Below are positions 1 to 10,800 of a stretch of DNA of 64,000 nucleotides, in pieces. Where the stretch lies: NCBI GenBank assembly GCA_023417655.1, contig JAEZFD010000014.1, forward strand, positions 105,396 to 169,395, given 5' to 3'. Origin of the DNA: Planctomycetota bacterium. Lineage in GTDB: Bacteria > Planctomycetota > Planctomycetia > Planctomycetales > Planctomycetaceae. The first letter of the stretch is position 1. Every line of letters begins with the position of its first letter. Under the pieces are notes generated by a model. That model was not told where the DNA came from. It ran no database searches and saw only the letters and a list, made by a program, of their open reading frames with translations. The translations under genes were made by a program, and so were the position numbers.

Positions 1-2
1 CG

Positions 3-644
3 ATCGAGATCCCTGACACATTTGTTCCCCGTGGCACGATCCAGTGGAACATTGCATTCTTGATGCGGTTGCGAGGGGTCTACTATGAGCGGCTCGTCGG
101 GGACGGGGTGTTGACGCTGCTGGAAGTGAACACCAAGCTGGCCAACGATGACAATATCCGTCGTCACATTCGCGATACGCTGCTGCAGGAGTCCACCAGT
201 GGAACGACGCTGGTCATTGACCCCTCCCGGAGTCGTAAGGAAACGATTCAGGTCGCGGGAGAACCGGTGATGTTCGATCTCGATGTCGCGCAGGATCCTC
301 GCACGAGCGAGTCGTTCCATCTCTTTGAGGGCGTGATTCAGGGGAAGTCTGGTCAGGTTCTGCTCGCATTGCGAGTGGATTCGAACCGCTGGCTGGACGA
401 GCCACTTGAACTGGACGGTCCCACTCTGGAATCCTCACACGAGAATCTGCCGCACTGGCTGATCACAATGTTGCATTCGATCAATCGAGGGGACGTGGTG
501 AAAGATTCGGATTCATTCGTTCCGACATCCTCTCCCGCCGGGCAGCCAGAAAAACCTGAATCGGCCGACCGCCAGACTCCTTTGCCTGCGGATTCCGCGG
601 AGCTTCCCCTTGCTCCAGCGCCGGGCCCCGGTCCTGCCAAGTAG
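3..644 (+). CDS. Unknown protein, 5'-truncated by the window edge
   Basis: The frame is open from base 3, before the first internal start (TTG-ATG near 60), so the gene begins outside the window; 213 residues are visible. The visible N-terminal part reads IEIPDTFVPRGTIQWNIAF and continues with no break, which argues that the internal ATG is not the start. The middle is a globular mixed alpha/beta segment without a motif I recognise. The last 50 residues are rich in Pro, Ala, Ser and Glu and look disordered. There is no clear membrane segment in the visible part. It converges on the NYN-domain gene downstream, 21 bases away. I do not recognise a family and assign no function. Confidence 0.7.
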   Translation: MEIPDTFVPRGTIQWNIAFLMRLRGVYYERLVGDGVLTLLEVNTKLANDDNIRRHIRDTLLQESTSGTTLVIDPSRSRKETIQVAGEPVMFDLDVAQDPRTSESFHLFEGVIQGKSGQVLLALRVDSNRWLDEPLELDGPTLESSHENLPHWLITMLHSINRGDVVKDSDSFVPTSSPAGQPEKPESADRQTPLPADSAELPLAPAPGPGPAK

Positions 645-665
645 CTCCGGTTCTCTATGTCCGTT

Positions 666-1508
666 TCATTCGCTCGGTGGCTTTCGCGGCCCTCGTCGTT
701 GTCCAGGAGAGCCGGGATGAGGTTCTTCGAAATTCAGATCCGCAATTCGCTGTTCCCAGAAGGCGAGTTCATCCGCGAGAACCGTCTTCTCTTCGCCTTC
801 TGATTTCGAGATCGGTGGCGGTGGAGGAACTGAACGACCCGAGCGTCGAGTCGGCGGTGGAGCGGGTTGTTGAGTTCGAGGATCAGGGGCCGGCGAATTT
901 GGGGAGGGGTTCTTCTGAGGAGCGGGAGTAGGAGTGGGCGCAGGCTGCGGCCGGGCTTCCTCGCGAAGACTTCTTTCGATCTCCTTCGGATCAATGTCCC
1001 CGAACTCTTTCAGCCAGTCGTCGGCGGTTAACTCCAGAGGGGTCTTGATCCTGTCCGGGGGAGATAAGGGAGTATTTTCGAAGCTCTGCTGTTTCCTGGC
1101 AGATTGTCTTTTGTCCAGTTCGACCAGAAACGAATCCGAGTCGATGTACCCTGCTCCCACCGCCCTCGCGGCTCTTAATAGGCGATGATCGCTCGAGACG
1201 ACTCTCAGCTGGCGTGGCTGCCGAGTGCCACAGAGCAAGTCTTCGATCAGGTCATCCGCCTGTCGCCCTCGCGGAGAGAAAACAATTGTCATCCCGTGGA
1301 CCACGATGGGGCGTCGGTCAGCATGTGCGGCATGTTGTGCATCAAAGACGACAAGCGTCCGTGCGAGTTCCTTTTCGGGGAGAGAGCGTTTCAGACGCAG
1401 CAACAACTGGTCCCGTGCCTGTTCGAACTTTCCTGATCGACGACAGAGTCCCCCCAGGCCTGCGTAGTGCAGGAGATTGTATCCGTCGATAATGAGTTCG
1501 GGTGACAT
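666..1508 (-). CDS. YacP-like NYN-domain protein, putative ribonuclease
   Basis: A 280-residue protein. Residues 1-135 look like a YacP-type NYN domain (PIN-like fold): ELIIDGYNLLHY near the N-terminus carries the first metal-binding Asp and Asn, followed by TLVVFDAQHAAH, then GRQADDLIEDLL with paired acidic residues, then RVVSSDHRLL. These acidic residues are expected to bind Mg2+ at an RNase-like site. Bacillus YacP/Rae1 cleaves mRNA on the ribosome; whether this protein does is inference. The remainder (about 140-250) is Pro/Ser/Thr-rich and probably disordered, ending with a short conserved-looking stretch containing LADELAFWEQRIADLNFEEP. The ATG directly before PELIID is the natural start. 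Family is fairly sure, substrate unknown. Confidence 0.85.
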   Translation of the reverse strand: MSPELIIDGYNLLHYAGLGGLCRRSGKFEQARDQLLLRLKRSLPEKELARTLVVFDAQHAAHADRRPIVVHGMTIVFSPRGRQADDLIEDLLCGTRQPRQLRVVSSDHRLLRAARAVGAGYIDSDSFLVELDKRQSARKQQSFENTPLSPPDRIKTPLELTADDWLKEFGDIDPKEIERSLREEARPQPAPTPTPAPQKNPSPNSPAPDPRTQQPAPPPTRRSGRSVPPPPPISKSEGEEKTVLADELAFWEQRIADLNFEEPHPGSPGQRRGPRKPPSE

Positions 1509-1785
1509 GCCTTTTCCCAGTTTATCGCATTCGTTCTCCGCAAGGTATTCGCTGCTTTCTTGATCCGTCGAAGTGCATCCGAGAGATTGCTGCCGGCAGC
1601 AATCTCGTCGAGGACGCCGCCGGTGAATCCAGGCAAAAAACGCTTCCGAGTAAACGCGGGCGCCTCAATCAGAACTTTCCTCGCGACGCGAAGATGAGAT
1701 ACAGTAGCCCCGTGGGTGAGGCTCGAAATGCGAGGAATGAGCGTCAGATTTCTGGTGAACCTGTCCAGAGAATGAATGAGGCACG

Positions 1786-2253
1786 ATGCGCCGTAGCGAG
1801 AAAGAATTATTGACAATCGGCTGGCGGGAATGGATCGGATTGCCAGGACTGGGAGTGAAATCGATCAAGGCCAAGATCGATACCGGGGCTCTGACTTCAT
1901 CCCTTCATGCTTTCCAGATCGAACGCTTTCGCAGCGAAGGCCGCGATTACGTGCGATTCTTCATTCACCCGCGACAGAAGACCTCAAAACCAGTTGTCCA
2001 GACTCAGGCGTCTCTATTGGGAATGCGTGCCGTCCGCAGCTCGAATGGGCATATCAGCGAACGACCTGTCATTGCGACAGAGATTCAGATCTATGACCAG
2101 ACCTGCCTGATTCAGCTGACACTCGCAAATCGTGATCAGATGGGTTTTCGCATGCTCCTCGGTCGAGAGGCCCTGCGGAACAGGTTTCTGGTCGATGCCG
2201 CGAGTTCTTATTGCGACCTCAGCCGGATCCCGAAACGCCGCAAGAAGACATAA
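1786..2253 (+). CDS. RimB/Zn-protease family protein (COG4067, retropepsin-like)
   Basis: A 155-residue protein of the family annotated as ATP-dependent zinc protease or RimK-associated putative aspartic protease (PF05618). It opens with LLTIGWREWIGLPGLGV, followed by KAKIDTGALTSSLHA, in which the D-T-G triplet is the retropepsin-type active-site loop. The family signature GMRAVRSSNGHISERPVI and LLGREAL follow. The length is normal for the family. Members are often near RimK-type ligases, but none is visible here. The first ATG places the IGWREW motif at the expected distance from the N-terminus. No signal peptide, so cytoplasmic. Proteolysis is inferred from fold only. Confidence 0.88.
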   Translation: MRRSEKELLTIGWREWIGLPGLGVKSIKAKIDTGALTSSLHAFQIERFRSEGRDYVRFFIHPRQKTSKPVVQTQASLLGMRAVRSSNGHISERPVIATEIQIYDQTCLIQLTLANRDQMGFRMLLGREALRNRFLVDAASSYCDLSRIPKRRKKT

Positions 2254-2444
2254 TGCACTGGTCCGGCTGGCTGTCATAAATCATCTGGCCGCGGCATTTC
2301 AGTGGCATCTCCCGGACCTTGCGGCAGATGGGATTTTGACCGGAATTCGCGGACCTGTTACCTTGTTTCATCGCAGAGATAGCTGAGAGCCGACTCTGCA
2401 AATGAACGATCAACCGGGCCGAGCCCATCGGAAGGATTGAGATT

Positions 2445-3218
2445 GTGAACGGATACGAGACCGAGCAGGACACCGAGAGCTATCCTCCCGTCAAAGAACT
2501 CAGCAAGCCACAGCGCCGTGTCCTGGGGGTCCTGATTGAAAAGGCCTATACGGTTCCGGAAAGTTACCCTCTCACAATCAAGTCGCTGATTTCTGGGTGT
2601 AATCAGAAGAGTAATCGTTCTCCGATTACCAACTACAGCGAAGACAATCTTATCCAGACTCTGGATGAACTCCGGGGAATGGGCCTTGTTGCGTCGGTGC
2701 ATACAGAGTCCGGCAGGACCGAACGCTACCGGCACTACATTCGCAAACGCTTTGCACTCTCAGAACCTCAGCTGGCGATCCTGACCGAACTGTTGCTGCG
2801 TGGACGTCAGCAACTCGGCGAATTACGTGCCCGAGCCAGCCGCATGGTTCCAATCGAATCATTGCAGGATCTGAAGAAGGAAGTTGAAGGTCTGCTGCAA
2901 CAGGGACTAGTCCAGGTCGATGGCCCATTGGACCGCCGTGGAGTGGAGATCGATCACAACTTCCATCTTGCGAGTGAAAATGCACGGATGAGTGTTCGGG
3001 CAGAAGTCTCCAGTTCAGCTCGAGTGCCTAACGAAGCAGAAGACCTAGAAGAAGAATCGAACTCGACTCCGTCCAGGTCGTCAGGATCCTTCTCTACGGA
3101 ACTGGAGTCGCTGCGAGATTCCAATGATGAACTGCGAGCCGAACTCGATTCGCTGAAACGTCAGGTTGAAGACCTGAAAGAAGACTTGCTCCAGCTGCGT
3201 CAAAGCCTCGGCGCATAA
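2445..3218 (+). CDS. YceH family protein (DUF480)
   Basis: A 257-residue protein with a GTG start. Residues 17-175 match the YceH/DUF480 family, which consists of two winged-helix domains: LSKPQRRVLGVLIEKAYTVP begins the domain, with YPLTIKSLISGCNQKSNR and the second repeat LSEPQLAILTELLLRGRQ further on. Residues 190-222 are acidic and Ser-rich, and the last 35 residues form a heptad-patterned coiled coil of alternating Leu and Glu/Lys/Arg, as in other YceH proteins. The family has no firm molecular role; the winged helices suggest nucleic-acid binding. It is co-directional with the following propeller gene but separated by about 120 bases. Confidence 0.88.
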   Translation: MNGYETEQDTESYPPVKELSKPQRRVLGVLIEKAYTVPESYPLTIKSLISGCNQKSNRSPITNYSEDNLIQTLDELRGMGLVASVHTESGRTERYRHYIRKRFALSEPQLAILTELLLRGRQQLGELRARASRMVPIESLQDLKKEVEGLLQQGLVQVDGPLDRRGVEIDHNFHLASENARMSVRAEVSSSARVPNEAEDLEEESNSTPSRSSGSFSTELESLRDSNDELRAELDSLKRQVEDLKEDLLQLRQSLGA

Positions 3219-3338
3219 AAAGGAACTTCGGAGGCGAGCCAATTCGAAGTGGCTTTACCTCGGTGTTCAATACGTGTGACAATGGTGAAGCCGGAGACGC
3301 GGCACCCATTCGATTCAGACAATTCGCGGAGAACGCAG

Positions 3339-6300
3339 ATGGAGATGATCCCTGCCAGGCCGGATACGATGGATCGATACTGCTGGCGTGTCATTCCGGC
3401 TTTCGTCCTCCTGACGCTGTTCGGCGTTTACAACACAACTTGGGGGCAGGAACCACCGGCAACAGATGTCTCAGGAACGGCGACTGCGGCGCCTCCTGAG
3501 ACCGAGCCTGGGACATTCTCAAAGTCGATCGTTCTTCCCCGGGATCATGCGACCGAACGAGATCTGAAAACAATTGTCGGGGCGATTTCGTCAGAGAACT
3601 GGCCGCAGATCGCCCAAGTCCTGTTTCGCCTGACCTCCACCATCGCCGATGATCGCAAGCGGTCAGAAGGTTTCGATCTGGTCGAGCTCGATGGAGTGGT
3701 GTGCAGTACCGATGTCGCGATCGAGCGGGTCTTCAATCGTCTCCCGGCCACTGGCCGTGCGGTTGTCCTTCGTCTGGTCGAACCGATTGCCAGAGAACGG
3801 CTCGCGACGGCGGTGCGGAATCAGGATACGGGATCGATCCGGGAGTTGACCCAGCGATTCCGTTATACGCAAACCGGTCAACAGGCACGAAATCTCTATC
3901 GGCAGATTCTCCGGGATCAGGGCCGCTACGGGCTGCCTCAGAGTTCAGATTCGACGCAGGTCAGTTCGAGTCCCGCCGATGTCCAGGTCTCCATTCCGGT
4001 CGATGAGGCGACGCATGAGACCCTTCTTTTGATTCAACGCAAACTGCGCCAAGGTGGTTTGAATCCTTATCTGACTTCAAATCTCACGGCTGCGGGGCAG
4101 ACAGTCCTCATCTCTCTCGCGACCGCGCGTGTTGCGCTCGATCTCTCGACCGGTCGGGTGCTCTGGACCCGCCCACTGGAAACATATGGAGCGGACAGAT
4201 ATCGGAACCCCGGTAATCTGGTTGATCCCTTGCGGGCACGACTCTTCTCATTATCGATCGCTCGAAGAGCATTTGGAGAAGCTGTTGTTGCCCGAACTGT
4301 CATCCAACAGGAGAGAGCTTTTTTTCTGGAACCTGTTGAAGCCGCTCGCCCTGCTGCATCGGGTAAAGGAGATGACCCTTTAGATGCTCTGGATGAGGAG
4401 GATTTCTTCTCCCCATTTCCTGCAAACCGATTGATCTGTGTGAATCACCGCACCGGAGAGACTCTCTGGACACAACCTCAGGATCCGGCCCACGCCATTT
4501 TCTTCGCCGGAACTCCTCAGATCGTTGATGGAGCCGTTTTCCTCCTCGGAGAAGCGCGGGCATCCCAAATGTTAGCCCTCTACCAGTATGACTGTGCGAC
4601 CGGGGAATTGATTGATGCGTTGCCGGTTGCCCGCGCCGCCGTGACGATCCAGAATGATGCGCATCGACAGGAGATCGACTGTCAGGTGATCGTCGATGGA
4701 GATCAGGTTTTCTGTCCCACGGCCGCTGGTGGATTGTTCGCCGTTGATCGCTTGACTGGGGATGTGCTCTGGGCGAATCGCCTTGCTCGAAACGACGTTG
4801 TCGAACTCCCTCAGTTGGAAGAAGAGGCGCAGCATCGCTCCGGGTTCGGTTATTGGCGGGGCTGGCAGCAGAACCAACTGATTCCCGCCGATGGCTTACT
4901 CGTTTCCGTCAGTCCAGAACGCGATGAACTGCTCGTTCTGCAGGCCGACAGCGGACAGACTCTGTGGAGTCGTGCAGGAGTTGATGGGGCGAAAGTCATC
5001 AGTGCTTCAGCCACGTCAGGTCTTGTCGTTATTGGGACTTCGTCCGCGACCGCTTTCGACCTGAAAACAGGCACACTCCGTTGGACCACTCCCATTTCCC
5101 GACCCGCCGGCACAGGCGTTCTGCGTGGCAATGACTACATCTTCCCGATCCTGGCGCAGGGGCTGGCCCGCTTAAACCTGACCAATGGAAATGTGGTTCG
5201 AGACGCGGCGTCGCATCCAGCCTTCCTCAGCGGCGAGATGAACCTGCCGACGGATCTCCGGGTGCGGAATTTGGCTGCGATTGGCGATCATCTGATCGAA
5301 ACAGACAGTGACGGGGCGCGCTCGATTCGGGATTCCACCTCACCTGACGTCATCGCCTCGGCGATTCCGGTCGTCCAGAACTTCGCCCAGCAGAAACTGT
5401 CTGGAGGGATGCCGGACTTTAAAAAGATCCTCCCGCTGATGGCGACGGGTGCGGAAGAGTCATTACACGGAATCAGTCCGTTCGTTCGAGGAGTCGTCGC
5501 CCGACTGCTGGAGGCTCCGCAATCAGGTTCCGGAAGCAACCTTTCCCCGAGTCTGCTGATTGATGAGGGGGCCTCTATTAAAGACCGCGCCCTTGCACGA
5601 CGTTTCTCAGCACGACTCGCGATCAAAGGGAACAATCTGGCGAAGTTTGTGGAACTTTGGTTGACAGCTCCCGAGGCCGAGCTGCGAACAGTGGTCACGG
5701 ATGAGAGCGAACAACTTCGTTGCCGACTGGATCGGTGGTTTCAAGCCGAAGCACTGGTCCTCCGTCAGTCCAATCTCGAGATGCTGGATAAAGTGCTCGA
5801 GGAGCACATCGCGAAACAGATAACGAAAGCGGAATCCGGTGAGCAGATGCAGTTCACGGAGAAGCTGGGGCTGACACCTTGGGGGGCGAAACTCCTTCTG
5901 GCGTCGCCCGGAGAATGGAAATCGCTGCGGTCCCTTGTGAGACGCCAGCTCCAGTGGAAATCCCTGACACAGCATGCAGAGTCGAAGATTGCCGCCGGAG
6001 CGGCCTATCGACTGTTTCAACTTTATCGCACACGCCATGCTCCACTGGACGCGGCCCGCTGGCTGAACGTTCTGGCTGCGTTTCCGCCGGAAACAGTTCT
6101 GCCAGACAATCTCACTGTGGAGCAGGTCTGCTCAGACAGCGTCGCATCGCACCAGATGCTGCTGGACACAGATCCGGTTTTCGCTCCCTGGCCGCACACG
6201 ACACCAACGACCGAGGCTCGCCCACGTGCCTCACAGGAGATTTTTCTGGTTCCGCTGGCCGTCGCGAATGCGGCGGAATCCGGTTTCGAACGGATGAACG

Positions 6301-7784
6301 TGGAACTGGATTATCCCCTCCGTCAGGCAATTCGCTTTAGCGGAGCAACATGGAACCGCGCCTGGTACGGATCGCTTTCAGCGAAGCAGCAGCGAGATGT
6401 GTTTGATGACTACCATGACAATGCCTGGGGACACGAACAGCTCCTCATCGTGCAGACTGGAGCAGCTCTGTATGGGATGTCTCCGGTCGATCTCCAAGGC
6501 AAGCTGCGGGCGGCGCCCTTGTGGCAGCGGTTGGAATCCGAGCCTGACCGACTGCACCCGCATGCGCATCGCCGGGAGAATGTTGGGTTTGAGAACTCCA
6601 TTCAACGCCCCGGTTTTGTGACAGGTCAGTTTCAACAGATTGATGAACTTGGAAATCCGCTGCAGCAGGTCGGTCCGGTTTGTGCGAGCTATCTCTGCTA
6701 TCGTGATCAGGGAATGCTCGTCGCACTCGAAACCGCGACGGGGGAAGAGCTCTGGCGACGTTATGACCTTCCCACTCATGCGAGAATCTTCGGCGACGAA
6801 GACCACATCGTCATCATTTCGCCGGATCGCCCAGAAGTCCTGATCTGTAGTGCGGTTGATGGCCGGGTGTTATCGCAGAGTGAACGTCGATTCCATCCCA
6901 GGGAGATCGTCGCGGCGCACGGCCTCGACGTCATTGTCATCACCGGAGACGAGGTCACTTCCGGTGACCGCCGCTCGAAGTCGGAAGAGACACCGGAAGC
7001 AGTTCCGAACAAGTCGCCGGAGACCCTTCGCCCTCCCGTCACGATTCAACGTGATGACCTCGTGACAGGGAAGACTCTCTGGACTCGCAGCTGGCGAGCA
7101 GGAACGGTTCCCTTTGAAGTGGATGCCCGCTGGATGGGACTCTTTGCAGCCGGGAACGAGACCGAACTGAACGAGATCGAACTGATCGATCAGTCCACAG
7201 GAGAGACCATCTCGACGATCACCATCCCGTTGGATCATGCGGTCAAAAATATCTACAGCTGCGTGTTCGAAACCGATGTTCTGATCATGCTGTCGGACAA
7301 GTTGCCTGAATCTGACTTCGCAATGCAGAAACGCATTCGCTCCGGATATCGTCGTCCGGCCGTCGTCGGGACGCTCGCCTGCCTTGATCGCGAGACGGGA
7401 GGACTGCGTTGGAATCTCCCGCTTGCTCCTACCGAGCTGGTGCTGGACCAACCCGCCGAACTCCCTGTGTTCGTCACTGCGGCATATTATCCTCCTCCAT
7501 TCGCACCAGCTGAGGCGATTGAAGACAGAAAAGAAGAGAAGACGCCGGACACTGACGAACCATCTGCGGTTCCTGATGAACCTGTCGCGAAAAATGAAAC
7601 GGATCCCATCGGCGTGGTCATTCGCTGTTATGATCGTCGGACAGGGCAATTGCTGCACGAGTTGCATGACCCCAATGAATCCTTGCCCAGTTACACCGTG
7701 TTAGGAAATCGTCCTGAGTCGTTCATTCGCATTCAGACCCTGCGCACGCGACTCCAAATCAATTATCCTCGTGTTCCGGAATAA
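3339..7784 (+). CDS. Giant secreted PQQ-type beta-propeller repeat protein
   Basis: About 1481 residues. I chose the ATG at 3339 because GGAG lies 7 bases upstream and a secretion signal (RVIPAFVLLTLFGVYNTTWGQ) follows; ATG/GTG codons at 3249, 3285 and 3369 are alternatives. Two blocks of PQQ-enzyme-like blades are visible. The N-terminal block has repeats such as TGETLWTQ, TGDVLWAN, SGQTLWSR and TGTLRWTT, and the C-terminal block has TGEELWRR, TGKTLWTR and GGLRWNL. An alpha-helical region of roughly 500 residues lies between them. The Trp-docking pattern (G-x-x-x-W) indicates an 8-bladed propeller fold, not PQQ binding as such. Probably periplasmic. Propeller proteins of this type are abundant in planctomycetes; the function of this one is unknown. 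Confidence 0.85.
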   Translation: MEMIPARPDTMDRYCWRVIPAFVLLTLFGVYNTTWGQEPPATDVSGTATAAPPETEPGTFSKSIVLPRDHATERDLKTIVGAISSENWPQIAQVLFRLTSTIADDRKRSEGFDLVELDGVVCSTDVAIERVFNRLPATGRAVVLRLVEPIARERLATAVRNQDTGSIRELTQRFRYTQTGQQARNLYRQILRDQGRYGLPQSSDSTQVSSSPADVQVSIPVDEATHETLLLIQRKLRQGGLNPYLTSNLTAAGQTVLISLATARVALDLSTGRVLWTRPLETYGADRYRNPGNLVDPLRARLFSLSIARRAFGEAVVARTVIQQERAFFLEPVEAARPAASGKGDDPLDALDEEDFFSPFPANRLICVNHRTGETLWTQPQDPAHAIFFAGTPQIVDGAVFLLGEARASQMLALYQYDCATGELIDALPVARAAVTIQNDAHRQEIDCQVIVDGDQVFCPTAAGGLFAVDRLTGDVLWANRLARNDVVELPQLEEEAQHRSGFGYWRGWQQNQLIPADGLLVSVSPERDELLVLQADSGQTLWSRAGVDGAKVISASATSGLVVIGTSSATAFDLKTGTLRWTTPISRPAGTGVLRGNDYIFPILAQGLARLNLTNGNVVRDAASHPAFLSGEMNLPTDLRVRNLAAIGDHLIETDSDGARSIRDSTSPDVIASAIPVVQNFAQQKLSGGMPDFKKILPLMATGAEESLHGISPFVRGVVARLLEAPQSGSGSNLSPSLLIDEGASIKDRALARRFSARLAIKGNNLAKFVELWLTAPEAELRTVVTDESEQLRCRLDRWFQAEALVLRQSNLEMLDKVLEEHIAKQITKAESGEQMQFTEKLGLTPWGAKLLLASPGEWKSLRSLVRRQLQWKSLTQHAESKIAAGAAYRLFQLYRTRHAPLDAARWLNVLAAFPPETVLPDNLTVEQVCSDSVASHQMLLDTDPVFAPWPHTTPTTEARPRASQEIFLVPLAVANAAESGFERMNVELDYPLRQAIRFSGATWNRAWYGSLSAKQQRDVFDDYHDNAWGHEQLLIVQTGAALYGMSPVDLQGKLRAAPLWQRLESEPDRLHPHAHRRENVGFENSIQRPGFVTGQFQQIDELGNPLQQVGPVCASYLCYRDQGMLVALETATGEELWRRYDLPTHARIFGDEDHIVIISPDRPEVLICSAVDGRVLSQSERRFHPREIVAAHGLDVIVITGDEVTSGDRRSKSEETPEAVPNKSPETLRPPVTIQRDDLVTGKTLWTRSWRAGTVPFEVDARWMGLFAAGNETELNEIELIDQSTGETISTITIPLDHAVKNIYSCVFETDVLIMLSDKLPESDFAMQKRIRSGYRRPAVVGTLACLDRETGGLRWNLPLAPTELVLDQPAELPVFVTAAYYPPPFAPAEAIEDRKEEKTPDTDEPSAVPDEPVAKNETDPIGVVIRCYDRRTGQLLHELHDPNESLPSYTVLGNRPESFIRIQTLRTRLQINYPRVPE

Positions 7785-7859
7785 ACGGTTCATCTGTCCC
7801 TTCGTCGTGATGGCGCACGTCGATGCAGGGCAGGGAACACACGAGATGGATCTTGTTTC

Positions 7860-10800
7860 ATGCAGTTTACGTTTTCGAGATGGGTGTTACTGGTCTGTGG
7901 CCTGAGTGCGATTTTTCTCGCTCTTCCAGCGGGGGCGCAACAGTCACCAAGTCCCTTCCCGCCGACTTCGTTTCCTCCTTTGCCGGGCACTGGAGCACCG
8001 GCGGCCGCACCTGCTGCTTCCTCGGCACAAGTTCCGGCAGGCCAACCTGGCTCCGCTCCGGTCTCTGCCCCTCCTGTGACGGCCCCGGTCGGAACGGCCC
8101 CACCTGGAGCGGCTCCAACTGGAACAGCCCCCGCCGGAACGACTCCTGCCGGGACCGCTCCTGCGGCGACACCTGGGATGGGAGCACCAGCTGACCCCGG
8201 GGCAGCGACACCTGCCGCTGGTCAGCCTCAACCCATGCCGAAAGACGCGGTTCCCTCGGCCGCGGGTCAGGTCACCGCGCAGGTCACCAAAGAGGGATTG
8301 GATCAGCTCAAAGGTCGAATCGACGCTGCGACTGACTTGTCTGACGTCCAGCGGCAACAGGCACTGGACTTCATCGAGAAAGCTCGCGGCTCGCTGAGTC
8401 TTGAGGCTCAGCTGTCTGCAAGTCTTCGCGAATGGCAGGCCCGGACCGAGCAGTTGGACAATGAAAGACGAGCAGAACAAACCCGACTTGATGAAGTCAC
8501 ACGCGAACCGGAACCACAGCCGGCCGGGTATATTCCGCTGCCGCAGCTCGAACAGACAATGGCCACTCGGCAACAGGCCCTGGTCCAGACGCAGACAGAA
8601 CTCGCCCAGACCGAGAAGCGGATCACCGACCGGGCCGCCCGACAGAAGGCAATCAAAGAACGTCTTTCTGCGATTCCGTTACGGGTCGAACAGGTGAAAT
8701 CACAGGCCTCCCGCCCTGACGGCGCCGGCGAACCGGAAACACTTGCTGAAGCCCGGCGTCTGGCCGTTCTCGCTGAGTTAAAGCAGCTGGAAGCAGAGCC
8801 GGCATCACTCCAGGCCGAGGCCGCGTTTCTTTCAGCACAAGAGGCGGCCAACCTGTTGTCGCTGCGGAGACAGGCGCTCACGCTGATGGTCGGTCGCCTG
8901 AAGAATGAGGTCGAGGTCCTGCAACGCGAAGTGATGCAGGCCAAGACTTCCGATGCTGCCACGCGAGCCCGGATCGCACGCTATGAAGCGTCGGAGACAT
9001 CGATTCCGCAGTTGAAAGAGATCTACAACACCAATGCCAACACGATCGAAACCGAGATCCGTGTTCGACAGGACATCCGCCGGACGAATGAACAGATTGC
9101 TGCAACCAGAAATCAGCTCGAAGTCCTCCAACGTCAATGGGACGAGTTGCGACAGCGTGAGAAGAATCTGAGCGGCAGCACTTCATTCGGTAACCGGCTT
9201 CGCGAGCAGAGAAGACTGCTTCAGGACAGCGCCGGCTTGCGACAGCAGATTCGGGATCGGGCTCTGACCAATGAAGAGGCCCAGGTCAATTACATCGAAG
9301 CTCGTGAAGCTCGAATGACTCTGGATCGCCTTGATCGGGTCATTGAACAGACACTCAACCAGATCGTTCCCTCCGACGCCACGGATGAAGAGCGTCGGAC
9401 GATTGCGAACGAAGTTCAGGATGCTCTCGAGCAGCGTCAGACGAGTCTCGCGGAACTCGAAAGTACCTACGAAGCCTATGTCGCGGCTCTGGATCAGTTG
9501 GATGTCGAGCAGGATGCCCTGATTAAGCAGCAGATCAGTTTTCAGGCTTACATCAACGAGCGCATTCTCTGGGTTCCGACCCAGCGACGACTGACATTTG
9601 CACAGGTCGTGGAAGACTCTTACTCGCTGCAGCGGATGCTGAGCTTGAAGTCCTGGGAACCGTTGATTGCTCCCTTCCGTGCTGACCTGCAGGAACATCC
9701 ATTCATGTACCTTGCCGCAGCGCTCATCTGGGCAATCATGCTCGCGACTCAGGGAACGCAGCGGGCCAGAATTCGTGAATATGGGCAAAAGGCGAGTAGC
9801 CGCCTGAATACCAACATGGCCCCGACTTGGGGGGCAGTGGCGTGGACTCTGCTGCGAACGTTCGTTGCTCCGTTTCCTCTCCTGTTTCTCGCATGGAGGG
9901 GAATGCTGACCCCGAGCCCGATGCAGGAGTATTTCGGCTACCTTCTGAATATCGCCATCTGGTTCTGGTGGCTCGAAGCAGTCCGATTGACCTGCCGTCC
10001 GCTCGGCCTCGGGCCGTCGCATTTTCAGTGGCCGACCCGTATGAATGAAGGGGTCAGCCGACAAGTTTCCGTTTTCATCGTTCTGGGGGTTCCGCTCGCG
10101 CTGGTCATTTTGTTGTTGCGTGTCCAGTCGACGCCAGGGGGAACCGATGCGATCCAACGGGTCTGCACCGTTCTTTTCTTCCTGCTCGTCGCTGTTTCGC
10201 TTCATCAACTGATGTCGAGAAAGACCGGCATTTTTCAGGAGTGGATTCAGGCTCACCCCAATGGCTGGACCTCCCTGTTCTCGCGAGTCGGCCATTTCGT
10301 GGCTGTTTTGCTCCCTGTGTTTCTGGCATCACTTACCATCGCTGGTTACACGTTTGCCGCCAGCCGGTTAACGGTTCGACTGGCACAGACCCTGATTCTG
10401 ATTACCGGGGCGATCTTTGCTCATTCACTCCTGTTCCGCTGGTTGACACTCCGTCAACGAAATCTGGCGATTGCTCATGCTCGAGAGGTTCGAGCCGCGT
10501 TGGCGACCGCTCAGAATCAGGAAGAGGGCAGTAACGCAGCGGTGCTCGAAGCACAGGAAGCAAGAACCAATCTCGCCGAGGTCAGTACCCAATCACGTCG
10601 TCTGTTGAACACGACCTTCGTGACGCTCTCGCTCTGCTGGATCTGGCTCATCTGGACCGACGTGCTTCCGGCACTGCAGAGACTGGATCAGATTCACGTC
10701 CCTGGGCTGGCCTGGACACTCGACAAGGTTCTGATCGGAATCCTGCAGCTCATTCTTTTCGCGACGGCCGCCAGAAACATTCCCGGCTTGATCGAAATCA

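Noticed and set aside
9183..10295. 370-codon minus-strand frame inside the MscS-type gene
   Set aside because: Antisense shadow of a verified channel gene; no recognisable protein.
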